From assembly GCF_006539565.1 (NCBI RefSeq), contig NZ_BJNG01000052.1, positions 1 through 33,623 on the forward strand: a stretch of 33,623 bases of DNA. The letters are read 5' to 3'. Below are positions 14,125 through 22,326 of the stretch, piece by piece. The DNA is from Pseudonocardia hydrocarbonoxydans (GTDB lineage Bacteria; Actinomycetota; Actinomycetes; Mycobacteriales; Pseudonocardiaceae). Made by a program: the position numbers and the translations under genes. Every line of letters starts with the position of its first letter. Position 1 is the first letter of the stretch. Below the pieces are notes generated by a model, which saw only the letters and a list, made by a program, of their open reading frames with translations, was not told where the DNA came from and searched no databases.

Positions 14125-17100
14125 TGGTGCTGAGCATCGCCACCGGCTACAGCCCGGACTACCTGTTGAAGGAGGTCGCGACCGGCCGGGAGAACTACTA
14201 CACCGGTGCCGTCGCCGAGGGTGAGCCACCGGGGCGCTGGTGGGGCGCCGGAGCCGAGAAGCTCGGCCTCGCAGGTCTCGTCGACGCGCAGGACATGCGC
14301 GCGCTGTACGAGAGGTTCCTCGACCCCCGAGAGGAGGGGTTCAACGACCCGAACCGGTGGGACGAGGTGTTCACCCTCGGCCACGGCGGGCGCCGATACC
14401 TGTCAGAGGAGGAGTTGTACGCCGCCGCGATTGAACAGGAACCGGACGCAGGCGCTGAACGGAAGATGGAGTTGCGCGTCGAGGCCGGCCGCAACGCCCG
14501 GCACAACGTCGCCTTCTACGACCTGACGTTCAACGTGCAGAAGTCCGTCACGCTGATCCACACCGCCTTCGAGGCACAGGAGGTCGAAGCGCAACGGGCC
14601 GGTGCTGCCGAGGCCGCGGAGGCGTGGGGCCAGTTCCGCACTGCGGTCGAAGGGGCGATCTGGGCCGGCAACAACGCGATGCTCACCTACCTCAACGAGC
14701 ACGCGGGCTACTCCCGCGTCGGCCGCCACGGCGGATCGGCGGGCCGCTGGATCGACGCCCCGGACTGGGTCGTCGGGTCGTTCTTCCAGCACGACTCCCG
14801 CGAGCACGACCCGCACCTGCACATCCACAACGCGTTCCTCAACCGCGTGCAGGGCAGCGACGGTGTGTGGCGCACGACGGATTCCAAGGCGCTCTACAAG
14901 TTCCAGCGCGCCGCGGCCGCCGTGGGGGAGCGCACGATGGAGGAGCACCTCACCCACGCGTTGGGGATCCTCGTTGCGACTCGGCCGGACGGGAAGGCCC
15001 GCGAGATCGTCGGTATCGGGCAGGAGGCGATGGACCTCATCTCCACCCGACGTCGGCAGGTGACGGCGAAGACCGCCGAGCTGGTCGACTCGTTCGAGGT
15101 GAAGCACGGGCGGGCCCCGAACGGGCTGGAGCTCGACCGGCTCTCGCAACAGGCGACGCTGATGACGCGGCGGGCGAAGTCGCATACCGGGGAATCGCGC
15201 GAGGAGATGCTCGACCGGATCGATGCCAAGATCCGCTCCGACATCGACGGCGGGCTGGCCGGGGTCGCCCACACCGTCCTGGATGCCCGCGACGGCGCAC
15301 CCGCTGTGCAGGAGTGGTCGCCGCAGGAGGTGATCGAGCTCGCGCTGGAAGAGGTCAAGCGGGCGAAGGCGGGCTGGAACCGCGGGGACCTCACGGCGGC
15401 GATCAACGCGGCCCTTCCGGACTACCTCGGGCTTCCCGATGGCGCTGACGTCGCCCGGCTGTTGGACAGCCTGACCGAGCAAGGGCTGCGGTACGCGACC
15501 ACCCTGGATGCGGCCCGCCCCGGGGACGACTCGCTGCCCGACGAGCTGCGCCTGCGCAACGGGCGATCGGTGTACGAGGCCCCCGGTGCGCGCCTGTACG
15601 CGACACCCGACCAGGTCCGCACCGAGCGGGCGCTCGTCGCGGCGACCACGGGCCGGGGCGCGACGGCCCTCCCGGCCGTCGCCGCGGCACGGTTCGTCGA
15701 GCAACTGCGGGAGAGCGGGATCGAACTCGGTGTCGACCAGGCCGCCGCCGTGCGCGGGATCCTGACCTCCGGCGCCCGGGTGGAGTGCCTCATCGGCCCG
15801 GCCGGGACCGGCAAGTCGTTCGTCGTCGGCGCGCTCGCGCGCGCCTGGACCGACCCCGGCCACGTCCCGGCGGCCGACGCGGACGGGTTGGTACGCGGCC
15901 CGGAGCGTCGGGTCTTCGGGCTCGCCACCTCGCAGATCGCGACCGAGATCCTGGCCGCGGAGGGACTGGCCGCGCGCAACGTCACCCGCTGGCTCGACAC
16001 CCAGACCCGGCTCGCCGCCGGGCCCGGCGCCGGCGGGCCGCGCCCGGTCGAGGGGGACCAGGCGTGGCGATTGCACGCCGGCGACCTGGTCGTCGTCGAC
16101 GAGTCCGCGATGACCGACACCGCATCCCTCGCGGCGATCCACGAGCACATCGACGCTGCGGGCGCGAAGCTGCTGCTGGTCGGTGACCACCGTCAGCTGT
16201 CCGCGATCGGCGCGGGCGGGGCGATGGATCTGCTGGCCCAGGCCGGGACCCGTTACGAGCTGACCGACGCCCGCCGCTTCACCCACGGCTGGGAACGGGC
16301 CGCTTCCCTGCGGCTGCGCGACGGTGACGACACCGTGGCCGGCGTCTACCACCAGCAGGGTCGCCTGCTCGACGCCGGAACCCGCGAGGAGGCCGAGGCG
16401 TCCGCGGCGCGGGCCTGGCTCGCCGACACCGTGACCGGTCGCCGCTCACTGCTGCTCGTGGACGAGAACGCGGCCGCCGCGCGCCTGTTCGGGCAGCTGC
16501 GCGCCGAACTCGTCCGGCTCGGGCGCGTGGCGGAGCACGGCGTCCCGCTGGCGCAGGGCACCGTCGCCGGAGTCGGGGACCTCGTGCAGGCTCGGTGGAA
16601 CGGGTGGGACCTCGCCGGGGTCGAGGGCAACCGCCGCGGCCCGATCAACCGGGAGACCTACCTGGTGACCGGCGTCCGCGACGACGGCACACTCGAGGTG
16701 CGCGCGCATTCCGGCGCCGACGCGGTCGGTCCGGGCGGCGAGCCGATCGGGCAACGACTCGTCCTGCCGGCGCGCTATGTCGCCGAGCACATCGCCCTCG
16801 CGTACGCGTCGACGGTGCACGCCGCGCAGGGCCGCACGACCGACACCACCCACGCCGTGATCACAGCGTGGACGTCGTGGGCCGCGCTGTACGTCGCCCT
16901 GACCCGCGGCCGGGACGCGAACACCGCCCACGTGGCCACCACGACGACGATCGAAGACCCGGCCCAGGGTCGGCCCGATCAGACGGTGCACCGCAACCCG
17001 ATGTCGCTGCTGGCGGGCATCCTATCCGACCGCGATCGGGTCGTCGGTCTGTCCGCGACCGCCCTCGCGGCGGAATCCGCCGCGACCGCCGAGAGCGTCC

Positions 17101-18560
17101 AGTCGGCAGGCGAACGGCTCGCCGATGCGGTCCAGATGGCCGCGACGGAACGGACCGTCGGCTGGCTCGATCAGCTCACGATGGCCGGTCACCTCACCGC
17201 TGACCAACGGGCCCGGCTCGCCGCCGAGGACGGTGCCCCCTCCCTCACGCGGGTGCTCCGCCGCGTCGAGCTTGCCGGGCTCGACGCCCGCCAGGCCCTC
17301 GTCGACGCGGTCACCGACCGCCCGCTCGACGGCGCGAACAACACGACCAATGTGCTCGTCGCGAGGCTCACCGACGGCGGCGCCCGACGGTTCGACCCCG
17401 TCGGCGACACATGGGCCGGCTGGGTGCCGGTTACCGGCCGCACCGACTGGGACGCCTACCTGGGTGACCTCGCCCGCGCGGCCGACGAACGCACCGACCA
17501 GCTCGGCCGCGACACGGCGGCCGAACCCCCGACCTGGGCAACGGAAGCACTGGGACCGATCCCGACAGATGCCGACGCCCGCGCCGACTGGACCCGTCGC
17601 GCCGGCATCGTGGCCGGCTACCGGGAACTACGCGGACAGACCGACCCGACCGACGCTCTCGGCCGCCCACCGGCCCCCGCGCGCCAGGCCGAGGCCTACG
17701 CCGCCTACCGGGCCGCGTGGACCGCTCTCGGGAGGCCGGAGGTCCAGCAGGCCGAGCACGAGATGTCGACGGCGCAGCACCTCGTGCGGATCCGCGCCGC
17801 CGAACGGGACGAGGCCTGGGGGCCGCGCTACGTCGGCAACGAACTCGCCGGGACCCGCCAGGCCGCCACCCAGCACCACCAGACCGCCGCCCTCCGCGCA
17901 GCGGAGGCCACGAACGCCATGGACCCGGCGGAGCGTGAGCGACTCGTGCGCGAAGCGGCCGAGGCCACCGCACTCGCCGAGACCCTCGACGCCCAGGTCG
18001 CGGCTCTCGACGCGGCTGAGCATGCCTACCTGCGGCACCGCGTGTCGACCGCCGCCAACCGCGGCGCCGCCGATATCTCCAAGCTGATCGTCGCGGAGCG
18101 CAACGAGGAACCCGAGCCGCGCGTCACGGCTGCCGAATGGCTCGAAGCGCACCATGCCGCGGTCGCCGAGGACGACCGCCACCGCGCCGTCACCGATGAC
18201 GATGTCCTCGACGATTCCACAGCCGTCGACCTGGTCGCGGACGTCCAAGGCCCCGCGATCGAGACGGTGATCGAGCCCGACCTGCGCGAGGTCGCTGCTG
18301 CCGAGCCCCGCCAGGTCTGCGAGGACGTGGTGCAGACACCCGCGGCCGACCAGGTCGCGACGACCGTCGACCGCGCCCGCCGCGCGCTCTACGAGATCGA
18401 GGCGCGGAAGTCCTACGAACACCGCGCCGAGGAGGATCAGCGGGCCGAACAGTTGGGGCGGTGGCACGACGACGACCGGTCCGCCCACGACTCCGTCGTC
18501 GACGACGATGAGATGCTGGTCGACGACGGGCCTGCCTATGAGCCGGCACGTGGCGAGTAG
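14124..18560 (+). CDS. MobF-family relaxase-helicase (TrwC/TraI type)
   Basis: 1478 residues. The N-terminal relaxase begins MVLSIATGYSPDYLL with candidate catalytic tyrosines (Tyr9, Tyr13, Tyr25, Tyr26). It has YDLTFNVQKSVTL and the three-His metal site HDPHLHIHN (His231, His233, His235). The SF1B helicase half has Walker A GPAGTGKS at 558-565, Walker B LVVVDESAMTD, LLVGDHRQLSAIGAGG, YASTVHAAQGRTTD and YVALTRGRDANTAHV. The long C-terminal part is helical and charged and ends in a tail module shared with the 94-residue protein of the same operon. It should nick oriT, stay covalently bound and unwind the strand for transfer. The ATG at 14124 was chosen because the family starts at this motif and the stop of the preceding small ORF overlaps it; an in-frame ATG lies 9 bases upstream. 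Confidence 0.93.
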   Translation: MVLSIATGYSPDYLLKEVATGRENYYTGAVAEGEPPGRWWGAGAEKLGLAGLVDAQDMRALYERFLDPREEGFNDPNRWDEVFTLGHGGRRYLSEEELYAAAIEQEPDAGAERKMELRVEAGRNARHNVAFYDLTFNVQKSVTLIHTAFEAQEVEAQRAGAAEAAEAWGQFRTAVEGAIWAGNNAMLTYLNEHAGYSRVGRHGGSAGRWIDAPDWVVGSFFQHDSREHDPHLHIHNAFLNRVQGSDGVWRTTDSKALYKFQRAAAAVGERTMEEHLTHALGILVATRPDGKAREIVGIGQEAMDLISTRRRQVTAKTAELVDSFEVKHGRAPNGLELDRLSQQATLMTRRAKSHTGESREEMLDRIDAKIRSDIDGGLAGVAHTVLDARDGAPAVQEWSPQEVIELALEEVKRAKAGWNRGDLTAAINAALPDYLGLPDGADVARLLDSLTEQGLRYATTLDAARPGDDSLPDELRLRNGRSVYEAPGARLYATPDQVRTERALVAATTGRGATALPAVAAARFVEQLRESGIELGVDQAAAVRGILTSGARVECLIGPAGTGKSFVVGALARAWTDPGHVPAADADGLVRGPERRVFGLATSQIATEILAAEGLAARNVTRWLDTQTRLAAGPGAGGPRPVEGDQAWRLHAGDLVVVDESAMTDTASLAAIHEHIDAAGAKLLLVGDHRQLSAIGAGGAMDLLAQAGTRYELTDARRFTHGWERAASLRLRDGDDTVAGVYHQQGRLLDAGTREEAEASAARAWLADTVTGRRSLLLVDENAAAARLFGQLRAELVRLGRVAEHGVPLAQGTVAGVGDLVQARWNGWDLAGVEGNRRGPINRETYLVTGVRDDGTLEVRAHSGADAVGPGGEPIGQRLVLPARYVAEHIALAYASTVHAAQGRTTDTTHAVITAWTSWAALYVALTRGRDANTAHVATTTTIEDPAQGRPDQTVHRNPMSLLAGILSDRDRVVGLSATALAAESAATAESVQSAGERLADAVQMAATERTVGWLDQLTMAGHLTADQRARLAAEDGAPSLTRVLRRVELAGLDARQALVDAVTDRPLDGANNTTNVLVARLTDGGARRFDPVGDTWAGWVPVTGRTDWDAYLGDLARAADERTDQLGRDTAAEPPTWATEALGPIPTDADARADWTRRAGIVAGYRELRGQTDPTDALGRPPAPARQAEAYAAYRAAWTALGRPEVQQAEHEMSTAQHLVRIRAAERDEAWGPRYVGNELAGTRQAATQHHQTAALRAAEATNAMDPAERERLVREAAEATALAETLDAQVAALDAAEHAYLRHRVSTAANRGAADISKLIVAERNEEPEPRVTAAEWLEAHHAAVAEDDRHRAVTDDDVLDDSTAVDLVADVQGPAIETVIEPDLREVAAAEPRQVCEDVVQTPAADQVATTVDRARRALYEIEARKSYEHRAEEDQRAEQLGRWHDDDRSAHDSVVDDDEMLVDDGPAYEPARGE

Positions 18561-18833
18561 GACTCGCTTCGCTGCCACGCTCCATCAGTCGACCAAGTTC
18601 AGCAACAGCGAGATCCCCTCACTACGGTCACAGCGATGGATGCTGACATTGGTGGGGGACGATGAGCGCGCCCGAGCGCCCCGTGCGGTTCAGTTGGTAC
18701 GCCGTCGACCTGCCGCCTGCCGGCCCCGACTACCTCCTCGGCGACTTCGTCGAGCACCACGGCTTCGCTCCATTCCGAGTGTGGCGCCGGTGCGCCTGAC
18801 CTGCGTTCTCGGCTGCGCTAAGGAAGGACAAGC
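18561..18833. other. Intergenic stretch after the relaxase
   Basis: About 270 bases between the relaxase and the DUF932 gene. It holds one short ORF with a good ribosome site (18662-18799). G+C is lower than in the transfer operon. No clear hairpin terminator was seen after the relaxase stop. TACGGT near 18635-18640 is a possible -10 box for the short ORF. Confidence 0.35.
18662..18799 (+). CDS. Short ORF, 45 aa, unknown
   Basis: ATG preceded by GGTGGGGGAC, a very good ribosome site, encoding MSAPERPVRFSWYAVDLPPA and a further 25 residues with several aromatic residues. No family recognised. It stands alone between the relaxase and the DUF932 gene, on the same strand as both. It could be a small protein or the remnant of a longer gene. 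The ribosome site and G/C-rich third positions favour translation. Confidence 0.42.
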   Translation: MSAPERPVRFSWYAVDLPPAGPDYLLGDFVEHHGFAPFRVWRRCA

Positions 18834-19632
18834 GTGTTCCACTTTCGCGATCTGAGGAAGGGTGAGTACTACCTCGATCCAGAGGTCTGCCTCACAGCCT
18901 CACAACGAGAGGTCATGCCCTTCCAGCGCTTCGCCGGCCGAGAAGGCTTCGCCGACAACTTGTGGACGTCTTCGAGACGCAACGAAAATGATCTTATGAG
19001 TCTGGCTCTCTTGGATTGGCCGGTTCAGAGTCGTCCGGTTCTCACTCCGGACGAGAGCGGCTTCTCGCCCAGAGAGATTCCCGGCTACAGGGCGTTAGTG
19101 CGGCCGGACGATAACAGGGTGATGTCGGTGGTGACATCTTCCTACCGGGTTGCAGAAAATCAGTCTGTAGCTCAGGCGGCGATCGCAGTCGGGCGACAGT
19201 TCGATCAGTCGGCTGCGCTCGTGGGGGCAGCGGGATTCGGTCGCTCCCTGGAGCGAAGCATCTTCATCGTGCGCGTGCACGGGACTGCGGACACGGCGCT
19301 CGTCCTGCTGGCGTACAACAGCCACGGTGGCGAAGGTGCCGTCCGCTTTCAGCTGGTCGAAGCCGATCGAGACGCCGGAACGGTCATGACTCCCGACATG
19401 AAGTATGCCTCGATCTCCCTGCCGCATGTCGGCGATATGGAGGAGCGGCTCGAAAGCCTCATCCACCGCAATATGATCGAACGCTACGCCGACGAAGTCC
19501 AGCCTATCTGGCATAAGCTGCAGGATGCTCTGTGGACCCCACGCCACACGAGAAGCCTCCTCGGGGAGCTATGGCGTGAGCAGTCCGCCATCGACCCCAA
19601 CCGCGTAACCCTCCACCCTGGCCGCCATCTCA
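18834..19632 (+). pseudogene. DUF932 protein, 5' part, interrupted by an insertion sequence
   Basis: Starts with GTG at 18834 behind GGAAGG. The 266 intact codons contain GYRALVRPDDNRVMSVVTSSYRV and a QSVAQAAIAVG helix, as in DUF932 (phage/plasmid-related, TIGR03299-like) proteins, whose molecular role is not established. The reading frame meets a TGA at 19635-19637, but that stop lies in the left end of the IS element. Joining 19632 to 21374 (removing the IS and one copy of the target duplication) continues the same frame to a natural stop at 21558, giving 327 residues. The inactivation is therefore due to the insertion and looks recent, because no other lesion is visible. Confidence 0.85.
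19628..19632. repeat. Target-site duplication TCTCA, left copy
   Basis: TCTCA directly abuts the left inverted repeat and recurs at 21369-21373 directly after the right inverted repeat. Longer duplications do not match, so the target duplication is 5 bp, within the 5-6 bp expected for IS1634-family elements. Confidence 0.85.
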
Positions 19633-19647
19633 CCTGACTCGTGTCGC
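19633..19647 (+). repeat. IS left terminal inverted repeat
   Basis: CCTGACTCGTGTCGC, identical to the reverse complement of 21354-21368. Its CCTGA, read in the DUF932 frame, creates the premature stop of that gene. Confidence 0.9.
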
Positions 19648-19748
19648 CTTGCCCGAGATCGTCCGTGGCAGGCCTGTGGCCTGCTGGTTTTGCGGCTCGG
19701 AGGCGGTCGTCGGGTCACTAAGTATTGGTGGCTGGGTAGCCTCGCTCG

Positions 19749-21350
19749 GTGGCCTCGCGGTTCGTGCGTCGGGTGCGGACGGCGTCCGGGGCGGTCGCAG
19801 TGCAACTGGTGGTCAAGGACCGCGGTGAGGTCGTGGAGGTCGAGCACGTCGGTTCCGCCCATACCGATGCCGAGTTGGCGCTGTTGCTGGCCGCGGCGGG
19901 TGAGCGGCTCGCGCCCGGTCAGCAGACACTGGAGTTTGGCGAGCTGGCCGCCGAGCCGGCCCGGCTCGACGACACCGCCGACTGGACGCGCCGACAACCC
20001 GCTCCCGACCTGCCGGTCGCCGATCCGCCGTCACCGGGGCGGCCGCGATCGGTGCAGGTGGGTGCTCGGGTGGTCCGCACGTCGGCGTCGCTGTTGTGGA
20101 ACGTGCTGATCGACGCCTATTCCCGGCTCGGGTTCGACGCCCTGGCCGACGAGGCGTTCCGGGCGATGGTGTGCGCCCGGGTCATCGAGCCGACCTCGAA
20201 GGCCGACACCGTCCGGGTTCTCGGCCAGGTCGGCGCTCCCACCCCGGGGTTGCGCACCCTGTTCCGCGCGCTGGCCCGCTGCGAGCAGCGCGACTACCGG
20301 GAGAAGCTGGCGAGAGCCTGCCTGGCGCACGCCACCCGCGGCGGCGCGCTGGGACTGATCCTCTACGACGTCACGACTCTGCACTTCGAAGCCGAGCACG
20401 AAGACGGCCTGCGCAAGGTCGGCATGAGCAAGGAACGCCGGGTCGACCCGCAGATCCAGGTGGGTCTGCTCGTGGACCCGTCGGGCTTCCCGCTGGAAGT
20501 GCACTGCTTCGAGGGCAACACCGCCGAGACCTCGACCCTGCTCCCGGTCCTTGAGGCGTTCCGGGACCGCCATCAGGCCGCTGACCTGGTCATCGTCGCC
20601 GACGCGGGCATGCTGTCGGCGCGCAACCTGAACGCGATCGAGGACGCCGGGATGTCGTTCATCGTTGGGTCGCGGATCAGCAAGGCTCCCTACGACCTGG
20701 CCGCGCACTTCGAGCGGCACGGCAACGCCTTCGACGACGGCCAAGTCCTCGAATCCGCCCGGGTGATGGGCACCGGCAAGGCCGCGCGGCGCCGGCGGGT
20801 GGTCTACCAGTACCGATTCGCCCGGCACAAGCGCGACGACCGGGCGATCAACGCCATGGTCGACCGTGCCGAGAAGGTCGCCGCGGGCAAGCGGCCGTTG
20901 AAGAAGGACCGGTTCGTGCGCATCGACGCATCCGGGAAGGGCGTGGACTGGGACCTCGTCGAGCGCGCCCGCCAGCTCGCCGGGCTCAAGGGCTATGTCA
21001 CCAACCTGCCCGCCACGGCGATGGACGGCCCCGCCGTGGTCGCGGCCTACCACGACCTGTGGCAGATCGAGAGCTCGTTCCGGATGGCCAAGTCCGACCT
21101 CCGCGCGCGGCCGATCTTCCACCACAAGCGCGAGTCGATCGACGCCCACCTGACCGTCGTGTTCGCCGCCCTCGCGGTCTCCCGCCACCTCCAGGACGCC
21201 ACCGGCGCCTCGATCAAGAACATCGTCCGCACCCTGCACGCCGTCCGCTCAGCCACCATCCGCCTCGACGGCCACGAGATCACCCTCGACCCCGACATCC
21301 CCGCCACAGCCCAGACCATCCTCGACCGACTACCACCGACAGGTCACTAA
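19749..21350 (+). CDS. IS1634-family-like DDE transposase
   Basis: 533 residues, full length. The RNase-H-like core shows the first Asp in LILYDVTTLHFEAE, the second in ADLVIVADAGMLSARN, and a YREK-like third region YHDLWQIESSFRMAKSDL containing the Glu, as in IS1634/IS4-type enzymes. It also has the characteristic GFPLEVHCFEGNTAETSTL segment. The GTG at 19749 is the first start after the left terminal repeat. Transcription is in the same direction as the host DUF932 gene. All three acidic positions are present, so the enzyme is probably functional. Confidence 0.92.
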   Translation: MASRFVRRVRTASGAVAVQLVVKDRGEVVEVEHVGSAHTDAELALLLAAAGERLAPGQQTLEFGELAAEPARLDDTADWTRRQPAPDLPVADPPSPGRPRSVQVGARVVRTSASLLWNVLIDAYSRLGFDALADEAFRAMVCARVIEPTSKADTVRVLGQVGAPTPGLRTLFRALARCEQRDYREKLARACLAHATRGGALGLILYDVTTLHFEAEHEDGLRKVGMSKERRVDPQIQVGLLVDPSGFPLEVHCFEGNTAETSTLLPVLEAFRDRHQAADLVIVADAGMLSARNLNAIEDAGMSFIVGSRISKAPYDLAAHFERHGNAFDDGQVLESARVMGTGKAARRRRVVYQYRFARHKRDDRAINAMVDRAEKVAAGKRPLKKDRFVRIDASGKGVDWDLVERARQLAGLKGYVTNLPATAMDGPAVVAAYHDLWQIESSFRMAKSDLRARPIFHHKRESIDAHLTVVFAALAVSRHLQDATGASIKNIVRTLHAVRSATIRLDGHEITLDPDIPATAQTILDRLPPTGH

Positions 21351-21353
21351 ACA

Positions 21354-21368
21354 GCGACACGAGTCAGG
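21354..21368 (-). repeat. IS right terminal inverted repeat
   Basis: GCGACACGAGTCAGG, the exact complement of the left terminal repeat, only 3 bases after the transposase stop. Confidence 0.9.
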
Positions 21369-21373
21369 TCTCA
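21369..21373. repeat. Target-site duplication TCTCA, right copy
   Basis: Second copy of TCTCA. Removing it together with the IS restores the DUF932 frame exactly. Confidence 0.85.
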
Positions 21374-21558
21374 CATCAGTTCTCGGCGACTGCAGCGACG
21401 CAGCGAGCGCCTACCGGCGCATCTGCTCGTTCCTGGACAACGACTCGGAAGCCTGCGAACGCGGCGACTATACGAAGGACCGCGATGAGCGCCTCACCGT
21501 CGGCGCGGGACTGAAGATGAAGCAGCGAGCCTGGCAATGGATCGTCGCGAACACATGA
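21374..21558 (+). pseudogene. DUF932 protein, 3' part, separated by the insertion sequence
   Basis: Continues the frame of the 5' part: ...GRHLT then SVLGDCSDAASAYRRICSFL and a tail ending KMKQRAWQWIVANT with TGA at 21556-21558. It lacks its own start and ribosome site, so on its own it should not be made. Codon use matches the 5' part. The aromatic, basic C-terminus is intact. Confidence 0.85.
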
Positions 21559-21582
21559 TTCTTTCAGTGTGCGCCTCGACCA

Positions 21583-22224
21583 TCAACCGGTGGACCGCGA
21601 CGGCGTAGCCCGCGCCGCGCCCACCGCCGCGGGACCGGACTGGGATCCCGCGCCCGACCGCAGCCACTCGGCGATCTCTTCGTTGCGCAGATGCAGCGGG
21701 ACCGCGCACGCACGCAACCGGACCCGCCACTCCTCGCGCGGGCCGTAGCCCACCGATCTGCCGTCGCCGCAGTGCAGCGGCGCCATGATCGCCGGGTCGT
21801 CGAACACCCCGAGCACCCAGCCCAGCGCGCACACCACCCCATGGGCGTAGAAGCGCTCCGGCCACGACCCCGCCCGCTCGTTCCACTGCGCCTCGGTCAT
21901 CGGCGCCAGGCACCCGGCCTCAGCCCGCCACCATTCCGGCGGCGGATACGACTCGCCTTCGGCGAGTGCGTCAGCCACGGCGAGGAACGCTCTGGCGAAC
22001 CGCTCCTCCGGCGGTGCCGCCCACAACAGCGGACCGTCCGCCGCTTCGCCGCCGAGCCAGCTCAGGGCTATGAAGCCGGCCAGGGCCTCGGCGGACTCGG
22101 TCCGCCGGTATAACCGCAGCAGGAAGTCCTCAACACCGGCCACCGCAGGCAGCGGGCGACGTACCCACGCCGGAACTGTGCTCAGCTTCGCCACGGCCGT
22201 CAGTGTGCGCCCGACCACCGACAT
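21583..22224 (-). CDS. Hypothetical protein
   Basis: 213 residues, no family recognised. It is rich in Trp, Leu and Ala. The body is probably helical (AEALAGFIALSWLGGEAADG, RFARAFLAVADALAEGESYP), with a mid-segment MTEAQWNERAGSWPERFYAHGVVCALGWVLGVF. The C-terminal 20 residues are low complexity. No signal peptide, no metal motif. It starts with ATG at 22224, 102 bases after the stop of the Upf1-like helicase gene on the same strand, so it could be the last gene of that operon or an independent cargo gene. The ribosome site is weak. It is convergent with the DUF932 remnant. Confidence 0.65.
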   Translation of the reverse strand: MSVVGRTLTAVAKLSTVPAWVRRPLPAVAGVEDFLLRLYRRTESAEALAGFIALSWLGGEAADGPLLWAAPPEERFARAFLAVADALAEGESYPPPEWWRAEAGCLAPMTEAQWNERAGSWPERFYAHGVVCALGWVLGVFDDPAIMAPLHCGDGRSVGYGPREEWRVRLRACAVPLHLRNEEIAEWLRSGAGSQSGPAAVGAARATPSRSTG

Positions 22225-22326
22225 CCCGCGTCGGCCGAGCAGGGCGTCGGCCTCATCGGTGCCCGCTCAGGGCGCGAGGCCGGCCAGCTCCAGGCCGAGT
22301 TCGGCAGCAGCGAACGCCGAAGATCA

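Larger units (their letters stand above)
19633..21368 (+). mobile_element. IS1634-family-like insertion sequence, 1736 bp, complete
   Basis: Bounded by 15-bp perfect inverted repeats CCTGACTCGTGTCGC (19633-19647) and its complement (21354-21368), and flanked by the 5-bp direct repeat TCTCA. One intact transposase gene fills it. The family call rests on the transposase motifs and on the size, repeats and target duplication. It sits inside the DUF932 gene in the same orientation. With intact ends and transposase it may still be mobile. Confidence 0.9.

Noticed and set aside
19633..19637. Natural stop for the DUF932 gene at 19635-19637
   Set aside because: The stop is inside the IS terminal repeat; the frame continues after the IS at 21374.
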